Assembly: GCF_001040945.1 (NCBI RefSeq)
Contig: NZ_CP011930.1
Location: forward strand, 2,891,704 to 2,955,703
Reading direction: 5' to 3'
Source of the DNA: Herbaspirillum seropedicae
GTDB lineage: Bacteria; Pseudomonadota; Gammaproteobacteria; Burkholderiales; Burkholderiaceae_D
DNA length: 64,000 nt
The translations under genes and the position numbers were made by a program. Each line of letters opens with the position of its first letter. The first letter of the stretch is position 1. Below the pieces are notes generated by a model, which did no database searches, was not told where the DNA came from, and saw nothing but the letters and a program-made list of their open reading frames with translations. Of this stretch, positions 18,041 to 27,511 are shown piece by piece.

Positions 18041-18814
18041 ATGAACACCCCCACCCAATCCCCCCGCATTGCCCTGATCACCGGCGGCAGCCGCGGCCTG
18101 GGCAAGAACACTGCCCTGCATCTGGCGCGCGATGGCGCCGGCGTCATCCTCACCTACGTCGGCAACCAACAGGCCGCCGAGGCGACCGTGGCCGAACTCC
18201 AGGCGCTGGGCGCCGTGGCCGCGGCGCTGCGGCTGGACCTGGCCGACAGCGCCAGCTTCCCCGCCTTTGCCCAGGCCGTGCGCGAGGCGCTCAAGACGCA
18301 CTGGCAGGCTGAGCACTTCCACTACCTGGTCAACAATGGCGGCATGGGCATGCATGCCAGCATCGAAGAAACCAGCGAGGCGGTCTTCGATGCGCTCTTC
18401 AAGGTCCATCTCAAGGGCCCCTTCTTCCTGACCCAGGCGCTGCTGCCGCTGTTGGCGCAGGGTGGTCGCATCATCAACATTTCCAGCGGGCTGGCGCGCT
18501 TCTCGCTGCCCGGCTACGCGGCCTACGCCAGCATGAAGGGCGGCGTCGAAGTCATGACGCGCTACATGGCCAAGGAGTTCGGCGCACGTGGCATCGTCGT
18601 CAACACGGTGGCGCCGGGTGCGATCGAAACCGACTTCGGCGGTGGCCGGGTGCGCGACAATGCCGAGCTCAACAGCTTCGTGGCCCATCAGACCGCGCTG
18701 GGCCGGGCCGGCCTGCCTGACGACATCGGCGCGGCCATCGCCTCGCTGCTGCGGCCGGACAATGGCTGGATCAATGCCCAGCGCGTGGAAGTCTCGGGCG
18801 GCATGTTCATCTGA
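18041..18814 (+). CDS. Short-chain dehydrogenase/reductase (SDR)
   Basis: A 257-residue classical SDR from ATG 18041, preceded by AAGGAG. The nucleotide loop TGGSRGLGKN lies at about residues 14-23, NNGG near 94-97, a catalytic Ser in INISSG, and Y-A-S-M-K as the YxxxK pair near 163-167. It oxidises or reduces a small carbonyl/alcohol with NAD(P). The closing AQRVEVSGGMFI is standard for the family. It is divergent from and presumably controlled by the LysR gene. Confidence 0.9.
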   Translation: MNTPTQSPRIALITGGSRGLGKNTALHLARDGAGVILTYVGNQQAAEATVAELQALGAVAAALRLDLADSASFPAFAQAVREALKTHWQAEHFHYLVNNGGMGMHASIEETSEAVFDALFKVHLKGPFFLTQALLPLLAQGGRIINISSGLARFSLPGYAAYASMKGGVEVMTRYMAKEFGARGIVVNTVAPGAIETDFGGGRVRDNAELNSFVAHQTALGRAGLPDDIGAAIASLLRPDNGWINAQRVEVSGGMFI

Positions 18815-19157
18815 GGCTGGTCCTCCTCGCCTGCGCCGCGCTGGGCGTAGCGCAGGCACTGACGAGCTGGCGCAGCGCTACGGCGCTGCGCAGCTGCCCC
18901 TGCGCCCCCCTCCCCTAAATGCCGTGGAAAGCGCCCCGCATTGTGTTGCGCATTGGAACATGCTCGGGTAACATCCCCCGACGTTGATCAGGCGCTAAGC
19001 CAGTGCTGTTGCGCCTTCCGGCACAATTGTTGGTTAGAGTTGTCATACCACATGACCAGTTTTCCTTCAGGCCGGGAAATCAGCAAATGAATATAAACGG
19101 TTGCCACGCGACCGTTCAGGGAGGAATGTCGGCGGGGTTCGAACGCATCGTTGCGCC
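18815..19157. other. Intergenic region between SDR and binding-protein gene
   Basis: A 343-bp gap. It holds a GC-rich stem-loop at about 18868-18892 (GCGCAGCGC pairing with GCGCTGCGC) but without a T run, so its terminator role is doubtful. A second, AT-richer part from about 19020 to 19100 probably carries the promoter of the binding-protein/GGDEF operon. A short dyad (AACGGT...ACCGTT) is at 19096-19117. No convincing coding region was found. Confidence 0.4.
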
Positions 19158-20048
19158 ATGGCCCGGCCGCATCCGAATGTTGAGCATCCATTGGGGGGCG
19201 GTATTTTCAGTCATTTCTTTCGCCAGCGCGTCCTGCGCGTCTGCGCGAGCGCGGCCATAGTGAGTCTGGCGCTGTCTGCCTCCCCCGCCAGCCTGGCCGC
19301 CAGCCCCCCTGCCGCATCCGGCCCCGACTGCTCGCGTCCCTACACGCTAGCGCTGCACGATCACGGCCTGCTCTATTCATCGGCCACCGACACCGGTATC
19401 GACAAGGACTTTGCCGATGAACTGATCCGGCGCAGCGGCTGCAAGGTCAATGTCAGCCTGATGTCGCGTGCGCGCATCTGGCAACTGATCGAATCCGGCG
19501 CGCTCGACTTCAGCCTCTCGGGCATCACCAATGCGCAGCGCGACCAGTTCGCCTCTTTCGCCTGGTACTTCAGCAACAAGTACTACCTGCTGGTGCGCAA
19601 GGACGCCGGTGTCATGCAACTGGCCGACGTGACCCGCAACGAGCGTTTCCATCTGGGCGTCATCCGCGGCTTTCGCTACAGCGCCAATGCCAACCGCATG
19701 GTGGACCAGCTCACCGCCAGCAATCGCGTGAGCCAGGCCGGGGGGCTGGAGCCGCTCTACGACGCCCTGCTGCTTGACCGCATCCAGGGCATGATCATGG
19801 AGCCCTTCGACTATCCCGTGGTCCAGGAAAAGCGCATCCGCGACGCCACCACCATCATCAGCTTCGATGATCCTTCGGTGCCGCATGGCCTGATCATGTC
19901 GCGCAAGGCCTTGTCGCCCGCCGAGCAGGACAAGTGGCGCGCCCTGGTCGATGGCATGCGGGCCGATGGCACGGTGCTGCGCATCTTCCAGAAATACTTC
20001 AACGCTGAACTGGCGGCCTCCATGGTTCAGTTCCAGAGCAAGCCGTGA
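19158..20048 (+). CDS. Periplasmic solute-binding protein (SBP family 3-like)
   Basis: A 296-residue protein if ATG 19158 is used; an ATG at 19101 is also in frame, and the true start is unsure because neither has a clear ribosome site. A hydrophobic export segment (SAAIVSLALSASPASLAAS) is followed by a family 3 solute-binding fold: DKDFADELIRRSGC, then ALDFSLSGITNAQRDQFASF, and two conserved cysteines. It lacks adjacent ABC permease genes. Instead its stop overlaps the GTG of the downstream CHASE-GGDEF-EAL gene by four bases. This suggests that it feeds ligand information into c-di-GMP signalling rather than transport. Confidence 0.8.
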   Translation: MARPHPNVEHPLGGGIFSHFFRQRVLRVCASAAIVSLALSASPASLAASPPAASGPDCSRPYTLALHDHGLLYSSATDTGIDKDFADELIRRSGCKVNVSLMSRARIWQLIESGALDFSLSGITNAQRDQFASFAWYFSNKYYLLVRKDAGVMQLADVTRNERFHLGVIRGFRYSANANRMVDQLTASNRVSQAGGLEPLYDALLLDRIQGMIMEPFDYPVVQEKRIRDATTIISFDDPSVPHGLIMSRKALSPAEQDKWRALVDGMRADGTVLRIFQKYFNAELAASMVQFQSKP

Positions 20049-23000
20049 ACTGGATCCGCCTGATCCTGCTGCCGCTGGTGATCCTGGTCACCGGCCTGGG
20101 TGTGACCTGGACCGCCTGGAACCACGAGCGCGAAGCCGCCAACAAGGAGTTGCACACGCAATTCGCCTCGGTGCTGCGTGAGACGGTCAGCCGTATCGAA
20201 CAGCGCATGGCGTCCTACGAACAGATGCTGCATGGCGTACAGGGACTGGTGGCCGCCACGGGCGCGATCGATCGCAGCCAGTTCCGCGACTACGTCCAGG
20301 CGCTCAACCTGGACGCCAACTTCTCCGGCATCCAGGCCATCGCGGTGGAAGAATGGGTGCCGGCTGCGGCCTTGCCCGCGCATCTGGCGCGCATGGAGCG
20401 GCAAGGCCTGGAGGGCGGCTACCAGATCCGGCCCGCCGGCGAACGCAGCGCCTATGCCCCCACCGTGCTGCGTGAACCCTATGTGGGACGCAACCGTACG
20501 CCCTTCGGCTTTGACCAGTGGTCCGATCCGGTGCGCCGCAGCGCCATGGAAAAGGCCAGGGATTCCGGCATGGCCACCATCTCCGGCAAGGTCGAAGTAC
20601 TGGCCGCCGATGGCCAGCGCTATCCCACCTTCATGATGTACCTGCCGCTCTATGAGCGCGGCAAGCCACCGACCACCATCGCACAACGGCGCGCCAGCCT
20701 GGTCGGCTGGGTCCACGCCACCTTCCGCATGAGCGACGTCATCGCCAGTCTCTATGGCGAGAATTCGCACACCATCGTCTTTTCCCTCTACGACGGCGTG
20801 CAGGCCACCCCGCAGGCCCTGCTCTACCAGTCGCGCCAGCATGAGGAAGCCCCCCAGGCAACCCGCCTGTCGGCCGATGAATACGTGGTCGTGGGCAACC
20901 ACAACTGGACCCTGACGCTGCGTACCAACGCCGCCTTCCATGCGCAATTCGGACGCAATGCCGAACCCCTCATCGCCACCACCGGCATTGCCATGAGCCT
21001 GAGCCTGGCCCTGCTGGCCTGGCTGATGGTATCGAGCCGGGTGCGGGCGGTGCGGCTGGCGCAGAAGATGACGGCCGAGCTGCGCGCCAGCGAAGAACAG
21101 TTCCGCGCCATCGCCGATTGCACCGTCAACTGGGAAGTGTGGTGGGGCCTGGATGGACGGCCGCGCTGGATCAACCACGCAGTGCTGGACTACACCGGCT
21201 ATACGGTGGAGGAATGCCTGGCCATGGACGACTTCATCGGCACCATCGCCCACCCGGAAGACGAACCGCGCATCCGCGCCGAGCTGGCCCGCTGCATGGA
21301 CGGCCAGAAGCGCGAAGACGTCGAACTGCGCTGCGTGCGCAAGGATGGCTCGGTGTTCTGGCTGGCCCTGTCGTGCGCACCGATCCATGACGCCCAGGGG
21401 CGCTTCACGGGTTTCCGCACCAGCAGCCGCGACATCACCGATCGCAAGCAGATCGAGGCCGAGCTGCGCATCTCGGCAGTGGCCTTCGATTCCCGCGAGG
21501 GCATGCTCATCACCGACGCCAACAGCAAGATCCTGCGCGTGAACAAGGCCTTCACCGAGATCACCGGCTATAGCGCCGAAGAGATCGTCGGCAAGCACCC
21601 CAACCTGCTGCGCTCGGACCGCCACGGCCCGGCCTTCTTCCAGGAGATGCGCGAGAGCATCCGCCGCTTCGGCAAGTGGCAGGGCGAGATCTGGGACCGC
21701 CGCAAGAACGGCGAGGTCTATCCCGAATGGCTGACCATCTCGGCCGTGAAGAACAAGGACCAGCAGGTCACCCACTACGTGAGCACCCATCACGACATCA
21801 GCGACCGCAAGCTGGCCGAGGAGCGCATCCGCGAGCTGGCCTTCTTCGACGCCCTGACCCGCCTGCCCAACCGCACCTTGCTGCTGGACCGGCTCAAGCA
21901 GGCCATCGCCCTTTCGTTGCGCACCAAGACCTGCGCGGCCCTGCTGTTCATCGACCTGGATCACTTCAAGACCTTGAACGACACCATCGGCCACGAAAAG
22001 GGCGACACCCTCCTGAAACAGGTGGCCCAGCGCCTGCTGGCCAATGTGCGTGAAAACGATACCGTGGCGCGCGTGGGCGGCGACGAATTCGTGGTGGTGC
22101 TCGAAGGCCTCAACGAACTGCAACAGGAAGCGGCCACCCAGACCCGCGCCATCGGCGAGAAGATCCTCACGGCGCTGGGCTCGACCTACCAGCTCGACGA
22201 TGTCGAATACCGCACCACCGCCAGCATCGGCGCCACGGTCTTCCTGGGTCGCGCGGCCTCGGTGGATGAGCTCATGAAACAGGCCGACCTGGCCATGTAC
22301 AAGGCCAAGGAAACCGGCCGCAACGCCCTGCGCTTCTTCGACCCGGCCATGCAGACCGCCGTGCTGGAACGCGCCACCCTGGAAGCGGGCCTGCGCAAGG
22401 CCATCGACGGCAACCAGCTGCTGCTGCACTACCAGCCGCAGGTGGTCGAAGGCGGTCGCGTCACCGGCGCCGAAGTGCTGGTGCGCTGGCAGCATCCGCA
22501 GCGCGGCATGGTGCCGCCGGGCGATTTCATCCCGCTGGCCGAAGAGACCGGCCTGATCCTCTCGCTGGGCAACTGGGTGCTGGAAACCGCCTGCCGCCAG
22601 TTGGCCACCTGGGCAGCGCAGCCGCAGATGGCGGACCTGAGCATTGCCGTCAACGTCAGCGCGCCGCAATTGCGCGAGCCCGACTTCGTGCAGACGGTGC
22701 TGGACACCATCGAGCGCACCGGCGCCAATCCGCGCCGCCTCAAGCTGGAGCTGACCGAAAGCCTGCTGGTGGACAACGTCGAAGACATCATCCAGAAGAT
22801 GTTTGCCCTGAAGGCCTATGGCGTGGAGTTCTCGCTGGACGATTTCGGCACCGGCTACTCCTCGCTGTCCTACCTCAAGCGGCTGCCGCTGAATCAGCTT
22901 AAAATCGACCAGTCCTTCGTGCGCGATGTCCTCATCGACCCCAACGACGCCTCGATTGCCAAGACCATCGTCAACCTGGCCCAGAGCCTGGGCCTGGGTG

Positions 23001-23155
23001 TCATTGCCGAAGGCGTGGAGACCGACGCCCAGCGCAGCTTCCTGGCCGATGCGGGGTGCCATGCCTACCAGGGGTATTTCTTCTGCCGTCCGGTGACGGT
23101 GGAGGCCTTCGAGAAATTCGCGCAGGAATTCGATCCCCAATTTTCTGCTGCCTAG
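20045..23155 (+). CDS. CHASE-PAS-PAS-GGDEF-EAL c-di-GMP signalling protein
   Basis: A 1036-residue inner-membrane protein starting at GTG 20045. An N-terminal membrane helix (about 4-20) and a second one near 310-330 bracket a periplasmic CHASE domain. PAS domains follow at about 345-455 and 470-580. The diguanylate cyclase site is intact as RVGGDEF near residues 676-682. The phosphodiesterase domain has EVLVRW near 808 in place of EAL, a common active variant, and DDFGTGYSSLSYLKRLPLNQLKID downstream in two segments. Both catalytic halves could therefore work. The coupled upstream binding protein may supply the periplasmic input through CHASE. Confidence 0.93.
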   Translation: MNWIRLILLPLVILVTGLGVTWTAWNHEREAANKELHTQFASVLRETVSRIEQRMASYEQMLHGVQGLVAATGAIDRSQFRDYVQALNLDANFSGIQAIAVEEWVPAAALPAHLARMERQGLEGGYQIRPAGERSAYAPTVLREPYVGRNRTPFGFDQWSDPVRRSAMEKARDSGMATISGKVEVLAADGQRYPTFMMYLPLYERGKPPTTIAQRRASLVGWVHATFRMSDVIASLYGENSHTIVFSLYDGVQATPQALLYQSRQHEEAPQATRLSADEYVVVGNHNWTLTLRTNAAFHAQFGRNAEPLIATTGIAMSLSLALLAWLMVSSRVRAVRLAQKMTAELRASEEQFRAIADCTVNWEVWWGLDGRPRWINHAVLDYTGYTVEECLAMDDFIGTIAHPEDEPRIRAELARCMDGQKREDVELRCVRKDGSVFWLALSCAPIHDAQGRFTGFRTSSRDITDRKQIEAELRISAVAFDSREGMLITDANSKILRVNKAFTEITGYSAEEIVGKHPNLLRSDRHGPAFFQEMRESIRRFGKWQGEIWDRRKNGEVYPEWLTISAVKNKDQQVTHYVSTHHDISDRKLAEERIRELAFFDALTRLPNRTLLLDRLKQAIALSLRTKTCAALLFIDLDHFKTLNDTIGHEKGDTLLKQVAQRLLANVRENDTVARVGGDEFVVVLEGLNELQQEAATQTRAIGEKILTALGSTYQLDDVEYRTTASIGATVFLGRAASVDELMKQADLAMYKAKETGRNALRFFDPAMQTAVLERATLEAGLRKAIDGNQLLLHYQPQVVEGGRVTGAEVLVRWQHPQRGMVPPGDFIPLAEETGLILSLGNWVLETACRQLATWAAQPQMADLSIAVNVSAPQLREPDFVQTVLDTIERTGANPRRLKLELTESLLVDNVEDIIQKMFALKAYGVEFSLDDFGTGYSSLSYLKRLPLNQLKIDQSFVRDVLIDPNDASIAKTIVNLAQSLGLGVIAEGVETDAQRSFLADAGCHAYQGYFFCRPVTVEAFEKFAQEFDPQFSAA

Positions 23156-23164
23156 GAAACCCTC

Positions 23165-23872
23165 ATGCCCCACGCCCTGTCCTCTTTCGCCATCGACCAG
23201 AAATGGCCGGCCCAGCACCCTGACCGCATCCAGCTCTATTCGCTGCCCACGCCCAATGGCGTGAAGGTCTCGATCATGCTGGAAGAAACCGGCCTGCCCT
23301 ACGAAGCCCACCTGGTGAGCTTCGAGACCAATGACCAGATGTCGCCGGAGTTCCTGTCGCTGAACCCGAACAACAAGATCCCCGCCATCATCGATCCCAA
23401 CGGCCCTGGCGGCCAGCCGCTGCCCCTGTTCGAGTCGGGGGCGATCCTGCTGTACCTGGCCGAGAAGACCGGCCAGTTCCTCCCTGCCGACGCCGCTGCG
23501 CGCTACCAGGTGATCCAGTGGGTGATGTTCCAGATGGGCGGGGTGGGTCCGATGTTCGGCCAACTGGGCTTCTTCCATCGCTTTGCCGGCAAGGAATACG
23601 AGGACAAGCGTCCGCGCGACCGCTATGTCAACGAGTCCAAGCGCCTGCTGGGCGTAATGGACAAGCGCCTGGCGCAGAGCCAATGGCTGGGCGGCGACGC
23701 CTACTCCATCGCCGACATCGCCACCTTCCCGTGGATCCGCAACCTGATCGGCTTCTATGAAGCCGCCGACCTGGTGGGCTTCCAGGACTTCCCGCATGTG
23801 GCGCGGGCGCTGGAGGCCTTCGTCGCGCGGCCAGCGGTGGTGCGCGGCCTGAACATCCCGGCGCGCGGCTAA
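23165..23872 (+). CDS. Glutathione S-transferase family protein (YfcG/Ure2-like)
   Basis: A 235-residue GST. The thioredoxin-like half has YSLPTPNGVKVSIMLEE, followed by NPNNKIPAI and the glutathione-binding LFESGAILLYLAEKTG near residues 85-100. The helical half contains QWVMFQMGGVGPMFGQ, which is typical of the YfcG/YghU branch with disulfide-reductase activity. It begins 9 bp after the GGDEF-EAL stop and may be read from the same transcript. The physiological substrate is unknown. Confidence 0.88.
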   Translation: MPHALSSFAIDQKWPAQHPDRIQLYSLPTPNGVKVSIMLEETGLPYEAHLVSFETNDQMSPEFLSLNPNNKIPAIIDPNGPGGQPLPLFESGAILLYLAEKTGQFLPADAAARYQVIQWVMFQMGGVGPMFGQLGFFHRFAGKEYEDKRPRDRYVNESKRLLGVMDKRLAQSQWLGGDAYSIADIATFPWIRNLIGFYEAADLVGFQDFPHVARALEAFVARPAVVRGLNIPARG

Positions 23873-23978
23873 GGGCGGCCTGGCCAAGCCTGCGGTGCAG
23901 GGTGTAAATCGCTTTGCGCCGGGGCGGCCCACGCGTTAACATGGCGACAATGTTCTGCCAACGCCCCAGCGCCTGCCT

Positions 23979-25088
23979 ATGACGATCCGCCTGCTGTCCC
24001 GCCTGCGTCCTTTCCCTCCCCTCCGCTCCCTGCCGCGCCTGTCGCGGCGCGGCCTGATGGCCTGCCTGCTGGGCCTGGGCCTGGGGGTGGCGGCGCCGCC
24101 CTCGGCCCAGGCGGTTGACCTGTCGCTCAAGACCATTCGCGTCGGCAATCTCTCGCGCGCCTATTTCTCAGAGCGCACCAGCGTGGGCGAAGCCCGTCCG
24201 CTGATCATCGCCCTGCACGCCAGCGGTTCCAGCGGTTCGCTCATGGCGCGCGCCACCGGCCTGACCGAGATCGCCGAGGCGGCCGGCTACATGATCGCCT
24301 ACCCCAACGGCACTGGCCTGGCCATCGACGCCCGCACCTGGAATTCCGGCGGCTGCTGCGGCTATGCCCAGATGCACAAGGTCGATGACGTGGCCTTCCT
24401 GCGTGCACTGGTCGAGAAGCTGGCCAAGGATGGGCTGGCGGACCCGCAACGGGTCTATCTGGTGGGGGTGTCCAATGGCGGCATGATGGCCTATCGCATG
24501 GCCGCCGAGGCGCCCGGACTGTTCAAGGCGGTAGCGGTCGTCAGCGCGGTGCTGGACGTGCCGCCGGAGACGGTCAAGGCGCCCATGCCGGTGCTGCACA
24601 TCCATGGCAGCGAGGACCCCTTCATTCCCTTCCTGGGCGGGATCGGCAAGCAGGAAGTGTCGCAGTTGCCGCGCCTCTCGGTGGCCCGCACCATCGAGAC
24701 CTGGGTCAAGGCCAATGGCGCCGAGCCGCGTCCTGCCGTGACCGACATTGCCGACACCGCCAACGATGGCACCACCATCCGGCAATATACCTATCGCAGC
24801 AAGACCGATCCGCAGTCCGTGGTGCTGTACGAAGTCAAGGGCGGCGGCCACGCCTGGCCGGGCGCGGTCATCCCCATCATCAATGGCGGCAAGTCTTCGC
24901 AGAACATGGATGCGTCGCGTACCGTCGTGGAGTTCTTCAATGCCCACGGCGGCGGCCGCAGCGATGAAGCGGTCGACGAGAACCTGCCGCCGGGCGCCAA
25001 GCCGCTGCCGGCTGCCACGCCGGCCCCGGCCGCTGCACCCACACCCACGCCCACGCCCATACCCGCGCCGACACGACCGGCACGCTGA
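23979..25088 (+). CDS. Secreted PHB-depolymerase/LpqC-type esterase
   Basis: A 369-residue alpha/beta-hydrolase with an N-terminal export signal: a basic stretch containing two arginines, then a hydrophobic segment ending PSAQA near residue 45. The nucleophile elbow is GVSNGGM with the serine near residue 166. ALHASG supplies the oxyanion region, HGSEDPFIP the acid, and GGGHAWPG the catalytic histidine. The family includes polyhydroxybutyrate depolymerase-like and feruloyl-esterase-like enzymes. The C-terminal Ala/Pro/Thr repeat (PTPTPTPIP) is low complexity and resembles a linker or cell-wall tail. Confidence 0.85.
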   Translation: MTIRLLSRLRPFPPLRSLPRLSRRGLMACLLGLGLGVAAPPSAQAVDLSLKTIRVGNLSRAYFSERTSVGEARPLIIALHASGSSGSLMARATGLTEIAEAAGYMIAYPNGTGLAIDARTWNSGGCCGYAQMHKVDDVAFLRALVEKLAKDGLADPQRVYLVGVSNGGMMAYRMAAEAPGLFKAVAVVSAVLDVPPETVKAPMPVLHIHGSEDPFIPFLGGIGKQEVSQLPRLSVARTIETWVKANGAEPRPAVTDIADTANDGTTIRQYTYRSKTDPQSVVLYEVKGGGHAWPGAVIPIINGGKSSQNMDASRTVVEFFNAHGGGRSDEAVDENLPPGAKPLPAATPAPAAAPTPTPTPIPAPTRPAR

Positions 25089-25153
25089 ATGCGGCATGCC
25101 GGCGCAAATCGCACTATCATTACGCCAGCATAAAAACCTTGATCGCCAAGACA

Positions 25154-25309
25154 ATGAAAAGACTCATCACCAGCATCCTGATCGCCGTCGTCCTGTACTT
25201 CCTCATGCCGCTCGTGCTCAAGTTCATCCCGCATTACCGGCTGGCGGTATTCTGCGTCACGGCAGGCATCGTTTCCTTCGCCATCTCCGCCCTGATGGAC
25301 AAGACCTGA
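25154..25309 (+). CDS. 51-residue two-helix membrane protein
   Basis: ATG 25154 opens a 52-codon frame to TGA 25307. The product starts MKRLITSILIAVVLYFLMP and has a second hydrophobic stretch LAVFCVTAGIVSFAISALM, ending DKT. It therefore looks like a small inner-membrane hairpin protein. GATCGCCAAGAC lies just ahead; the ribosome site is weak. It follows the esterase by 65 bp and is followed by a GC-rich stem-loop. I do not know its function. Confidence 0.55.
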   Translation: MKRLITSILIAVVLYFLMPLVLKFIPHYRLAVFCVTAGIVSFAISALMDKT

Positions 25310-25330
25310 CGCTCCCCATGCCGCCATGAA

Positions 25331-25367
25331 GAAACGGCCGCCACGTCATCGACGTCGCGGCCGTTCT
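25331..25367. terminator. GC-rich stem-loop between convergent genes
   Basis: AACGGCCGC at 25333-25341 pairs with GCGGCCGTT at 25357-25365, and ACGTC/GACGT pairs inside. It stands between the 51-residue protein gene and the convergent YXWGXW gene. The T run is short, so it may be a weak bidirectional terminator. Confidence 0.55.
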
Positions 25368-25402
25368 TGCTGCAGCGGATAAATCAGATCAGCGCAGGGA
25401 CA

Positions 25403-25825
25403 TCAGCACTCACCCTTGCGCGCATGGCCTGGCGGGCAATCGCGGCCACGGCCCGGGCCCGGCCCTGGTCCATGATCATCCCAATCCTCGTGACGCGGCC
25501 CGCGCCCCGGTGGCGGACCACCGCGCCAACCGCCGCGATCCAGCTCCCAGCCACGCGGCCCCTGGCGCCAGACCGGCTGGGCATAGACATAACCGGGACG
25601 CTCACGCAGCCACTGGCCTTCGCGCCAGAAATGACGATGACCGTCCCAGTCCCAGAAGCCCGGCACCCAGATGAAACCGTGGCGCGGCGGTGGCAGCGGT
25701 TCCGCGCGGGGCGGCGGCGGCGCGCCGATGTTGATATTGACCGAGACTTGCGCCTGAGCAACAGGCGCCACGGCTGCTGCAGCACTGAGTGCTACGAGAC
25801 TGGCGAGTATTATTTTTTTCATCAT
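25403..25825 (-). CDS. YXWGXW/WXXGXW-repeat secreted protein
   Basis: A 140-residue exported protein. MMKKIILASLVALSAAAAVA with an AQA cleavage site near residue 26 forms the signal peptide. The mature part has aromatic repeats (FIWVPGFWDWDGHRHFW, then REGQWLRERPGYVYAQPVW) followed by a Gly/Pro/Arg-rich tail ending in two cysteines. This matches the YXWGXW (BcpO-related) family of periplasmic or outer-membrane-associated proteins of unknown function common in Burkholderiales. ATG 25822 is an alternative start. It lies just downstream of the aminotransferase, 85 bp apart. Confidence 0.8.
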   Translation of the reverse strand: MMKKIILASLVALSAAAAVAPVAQAQVSVNINIGAPPPPRAEPLPPPRHGFIWVPGFWDWDGHRHFWREGQWLRERPGYVYAQPVWRQGPRGWELDRGGWRGGPPPGRGPRHEDWDDHGPGPGPGRGRDCPPGHARKGEC

Positions 25826-25910
25826 CTAAGAAAATCATCGGGTGAAGGTATGCGTCAGACCGCGCCCGCGCCTGCACAGTTCCAGGCTGCGCAGGCTGGA
25901 CAGAGCGCGC

Positions 25911-27206
25911 TCAGCTTCCCTTGGCGTTCTTGAACATGGCCTTGATGCCGCGGATGGCCTGGCGGATGCGCGACTCGTTCTCGATGAGGGCAAAGCGCAC
26001 GTACTCGTCGCCGTATTCGCCAAAACCGATGCCTGGCGAGACGCAGACCTTGGCCTGTTCCAGCAGGATGCGGGCGAACTCCAGCGAGCCGAACTGGCGA
26101 TAGGGTTCGGGAATGCGCGCCCAGATGTACATGGACGCTTTGGGCACATCGACCATCCAGCCCGCCTCGTGCAAGCCCTTGACCAGGACATTGCGGCGCC
26201 TTTCGTAATTGGCGCGGATCTCTTCCACGCAAGACTGGTCGCCCTCCAGCGCCGCAATGGCCGCCACCTGCACCGGCGTGAAGCTGCCATAGTCGTGATA
26301 GCTCTTGATGCGCGCCAGCGCCGCCACCAGCCGCGCATTGCCGACCATGAAGCCGATCCGCCAGCCGGCCATGTTGTAGCTCTTGGAGAGCGTGAAGAAT
26401 TCCACCGCGACCTCGCGCGCACCCGGCACCTGCATGATGGACGGCGCTTTCCAGCCATCGAAGGTGATGTCGGCATAGGCCAGGTCATGCACCACCAGGA
26501 TCTGGTGTTCCCGCGCCAGCTTGACGACCCGCTCGAAGAACTCCAGCTCCACGCATTGCGCGGTCGGGTTGGAGGGGAAGCCCAGGATCATCATCTTGGG
26601 CTTGGGGTAGCTCTCGCGCACGGCGCGTTCCAGCTCGTCGAAGAAGTCCACGCCCGGGCTCATGCGCACCGAGCGGATATTGGCGCCGGCGATGACCGCG
26701 CCATAGATGTGAATGGGATAGCTGGGATTGGGCACCAGCACGGTGTCGCCCTTGTCGAGCGTGGCCAGCATCAGGTGCGCCAGGCCTTCCTTGGAACCGA
26801 TGGTGACGATGGCTTCGCTGTCGGGATCGAAGTCGACCTCATAGCGGCTGCGATACCAGTGGGCAATGGCGCGGCGCAGGCGTGGAATGCCCTTGGAGGA
26901 GGAATAACCGTGGGTATCAGGGCGCTGCGCCACTTCCACCAGCTTCTCGACGATGTGCGGCGGCGTGGCGCCATCGGGGTTGCCCATGGACATGTCGATG
27001 ATGTCTTCGCCACGACGGCGGGCCGCCATCTTCAGTTCGGCGGTGATATTGAAGACGTAGGGCGGCAGGCGTTCGATGCGCGGGAAGCTGACCGGGAAGG
27101 CGTCGGGAGGAACGACAGGGGAAGCGGCGGAAGCGGCAGAAGCGGAGGAAGCAGCGGAAGCGTCAGGCGAGCGCGAGGGATCGCGCGAATCGGCGGATTG
27201 CGTCAT
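25911..27206 (-). CDS. alaC: PLP-dependent aminotransferase, AlaC-like
   Basis: A 431-residue class I/II aminotransferase. The pyridoxal-phosphate lysine is in [17 protein letters not shown] near residue 270, and SKEGLAHL and [10 protein letters not shown] are conserved for this branch. The group includes AlaC, which transfers amino groups between glutamate and pyruvate. The N-terminal ~35 residues are a Ser/Ala repeat (coded by GCGGAAGCG-type repeats at about 27115-27165) that is absent from the folded domain and looks disordered. The gene stands on its own transcript; a long palindromic repeat lies upstream. Confidence 0.82.
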   Translation of the reverse strand: MTQSADSRDPSRSPDASAASSASAASAASPVVPPDAFPVSFPRIERLPPYVFNITAELKMAARRRGEDIIDMSMGNPDGATPPHIVEKLVEVAQRPDTHGYSSSKGIPRLRRAIAHWYRSRYEVDFDPDSEAIVTIGSKEGLAHLMLATLDKGDTVLVPNPSYPIHIYGAVIAGANIRSVRMSPGVDFFDELERAVRESYPKPKMMILGFPSNPTAQCVELEFFERVVKLAREHQILVVHDLAYADITFDGWKAPSIMQVPGAREVAVEFFTLSKSYNMAGWRIGFMVGNARLVAALARIKSYHDYGSFTPVQVAAIAALEGDQSCVEEIRANYERRRNVLVKGLHEAGWMVDVPKASMYIWARIPEPYRQFGSLEFARILLEQAKVCVSPGIGFGEYGDEYVRFALIENESRIRQAIRGIKAMFKNAKGS

Positions 27207-27511
27207 GGAGGTCTTTCACGTAAGCGCCCGGAACCGTCCGAGCGACGTTGGAACCAATGTTCCGTTTCCGATTTTATGCGCGAAGCTTCACATGCACAAG
27301 CGCAAATCGCCTTGAAAGCCTGATGCCCAACCTCGATATTCATTTACCTGCCATTTTCCGCTCAACCACCTACCGTTCGGACTGAGTAGGCCCGCCAGGG
27401 CCGTATCGAAGGCGCACATGAGGCGCAACCGCCGCAGCGCCTTCGATACGCGGCAGCGCCGCTACTCAGTCCGAACGGGTGTGGGTGGTACAAGCGATGT
27501 CGACGGCATGG
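27207..27511. other. Intergenic region holding a palindromic repeat
   Basis: A 305-bp region between the aminotransferase start and the PaaK-like ligase stop. Its left part should hold the aminotransferase promoter; its right part is filled by the long palindrome at 27373-27478. I see no coding sequence. Confidence 0.6.
27373..27478. repeat. Long palindromic intergenic repeat, copy 1
   Basis: A 106-bp element whose ends are perfect 16-bp inverted repeats (CCGTTCGGACTGAGTA at 27373-27388 and its complement at 27463-27478). An inner pair, GTATCGAAGGCGC and GCGCCTTCGATAC, extends the hairpin. Copy 2 lies at 32273-32388. It carries no coding sequence. It behaves as a dispersed REP/MITE-like palindrome. 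Confidence 0.85.

Noticed and set aside
20027-23932. 1301-codon open frame on the minus strand opposite the GGDEF-EAL and GST genes.
   Set aside because: It spans two clear plus-strand genes, has shadow-type composition and no recognisable domain.
27373-27478. Considered as a terminator of the PaaK-like gene.
   Set aside because: Far longer than an intrinsic terminator, lacks a T run, and recurs at 32273-32388; better described as a dispersed palindrome.
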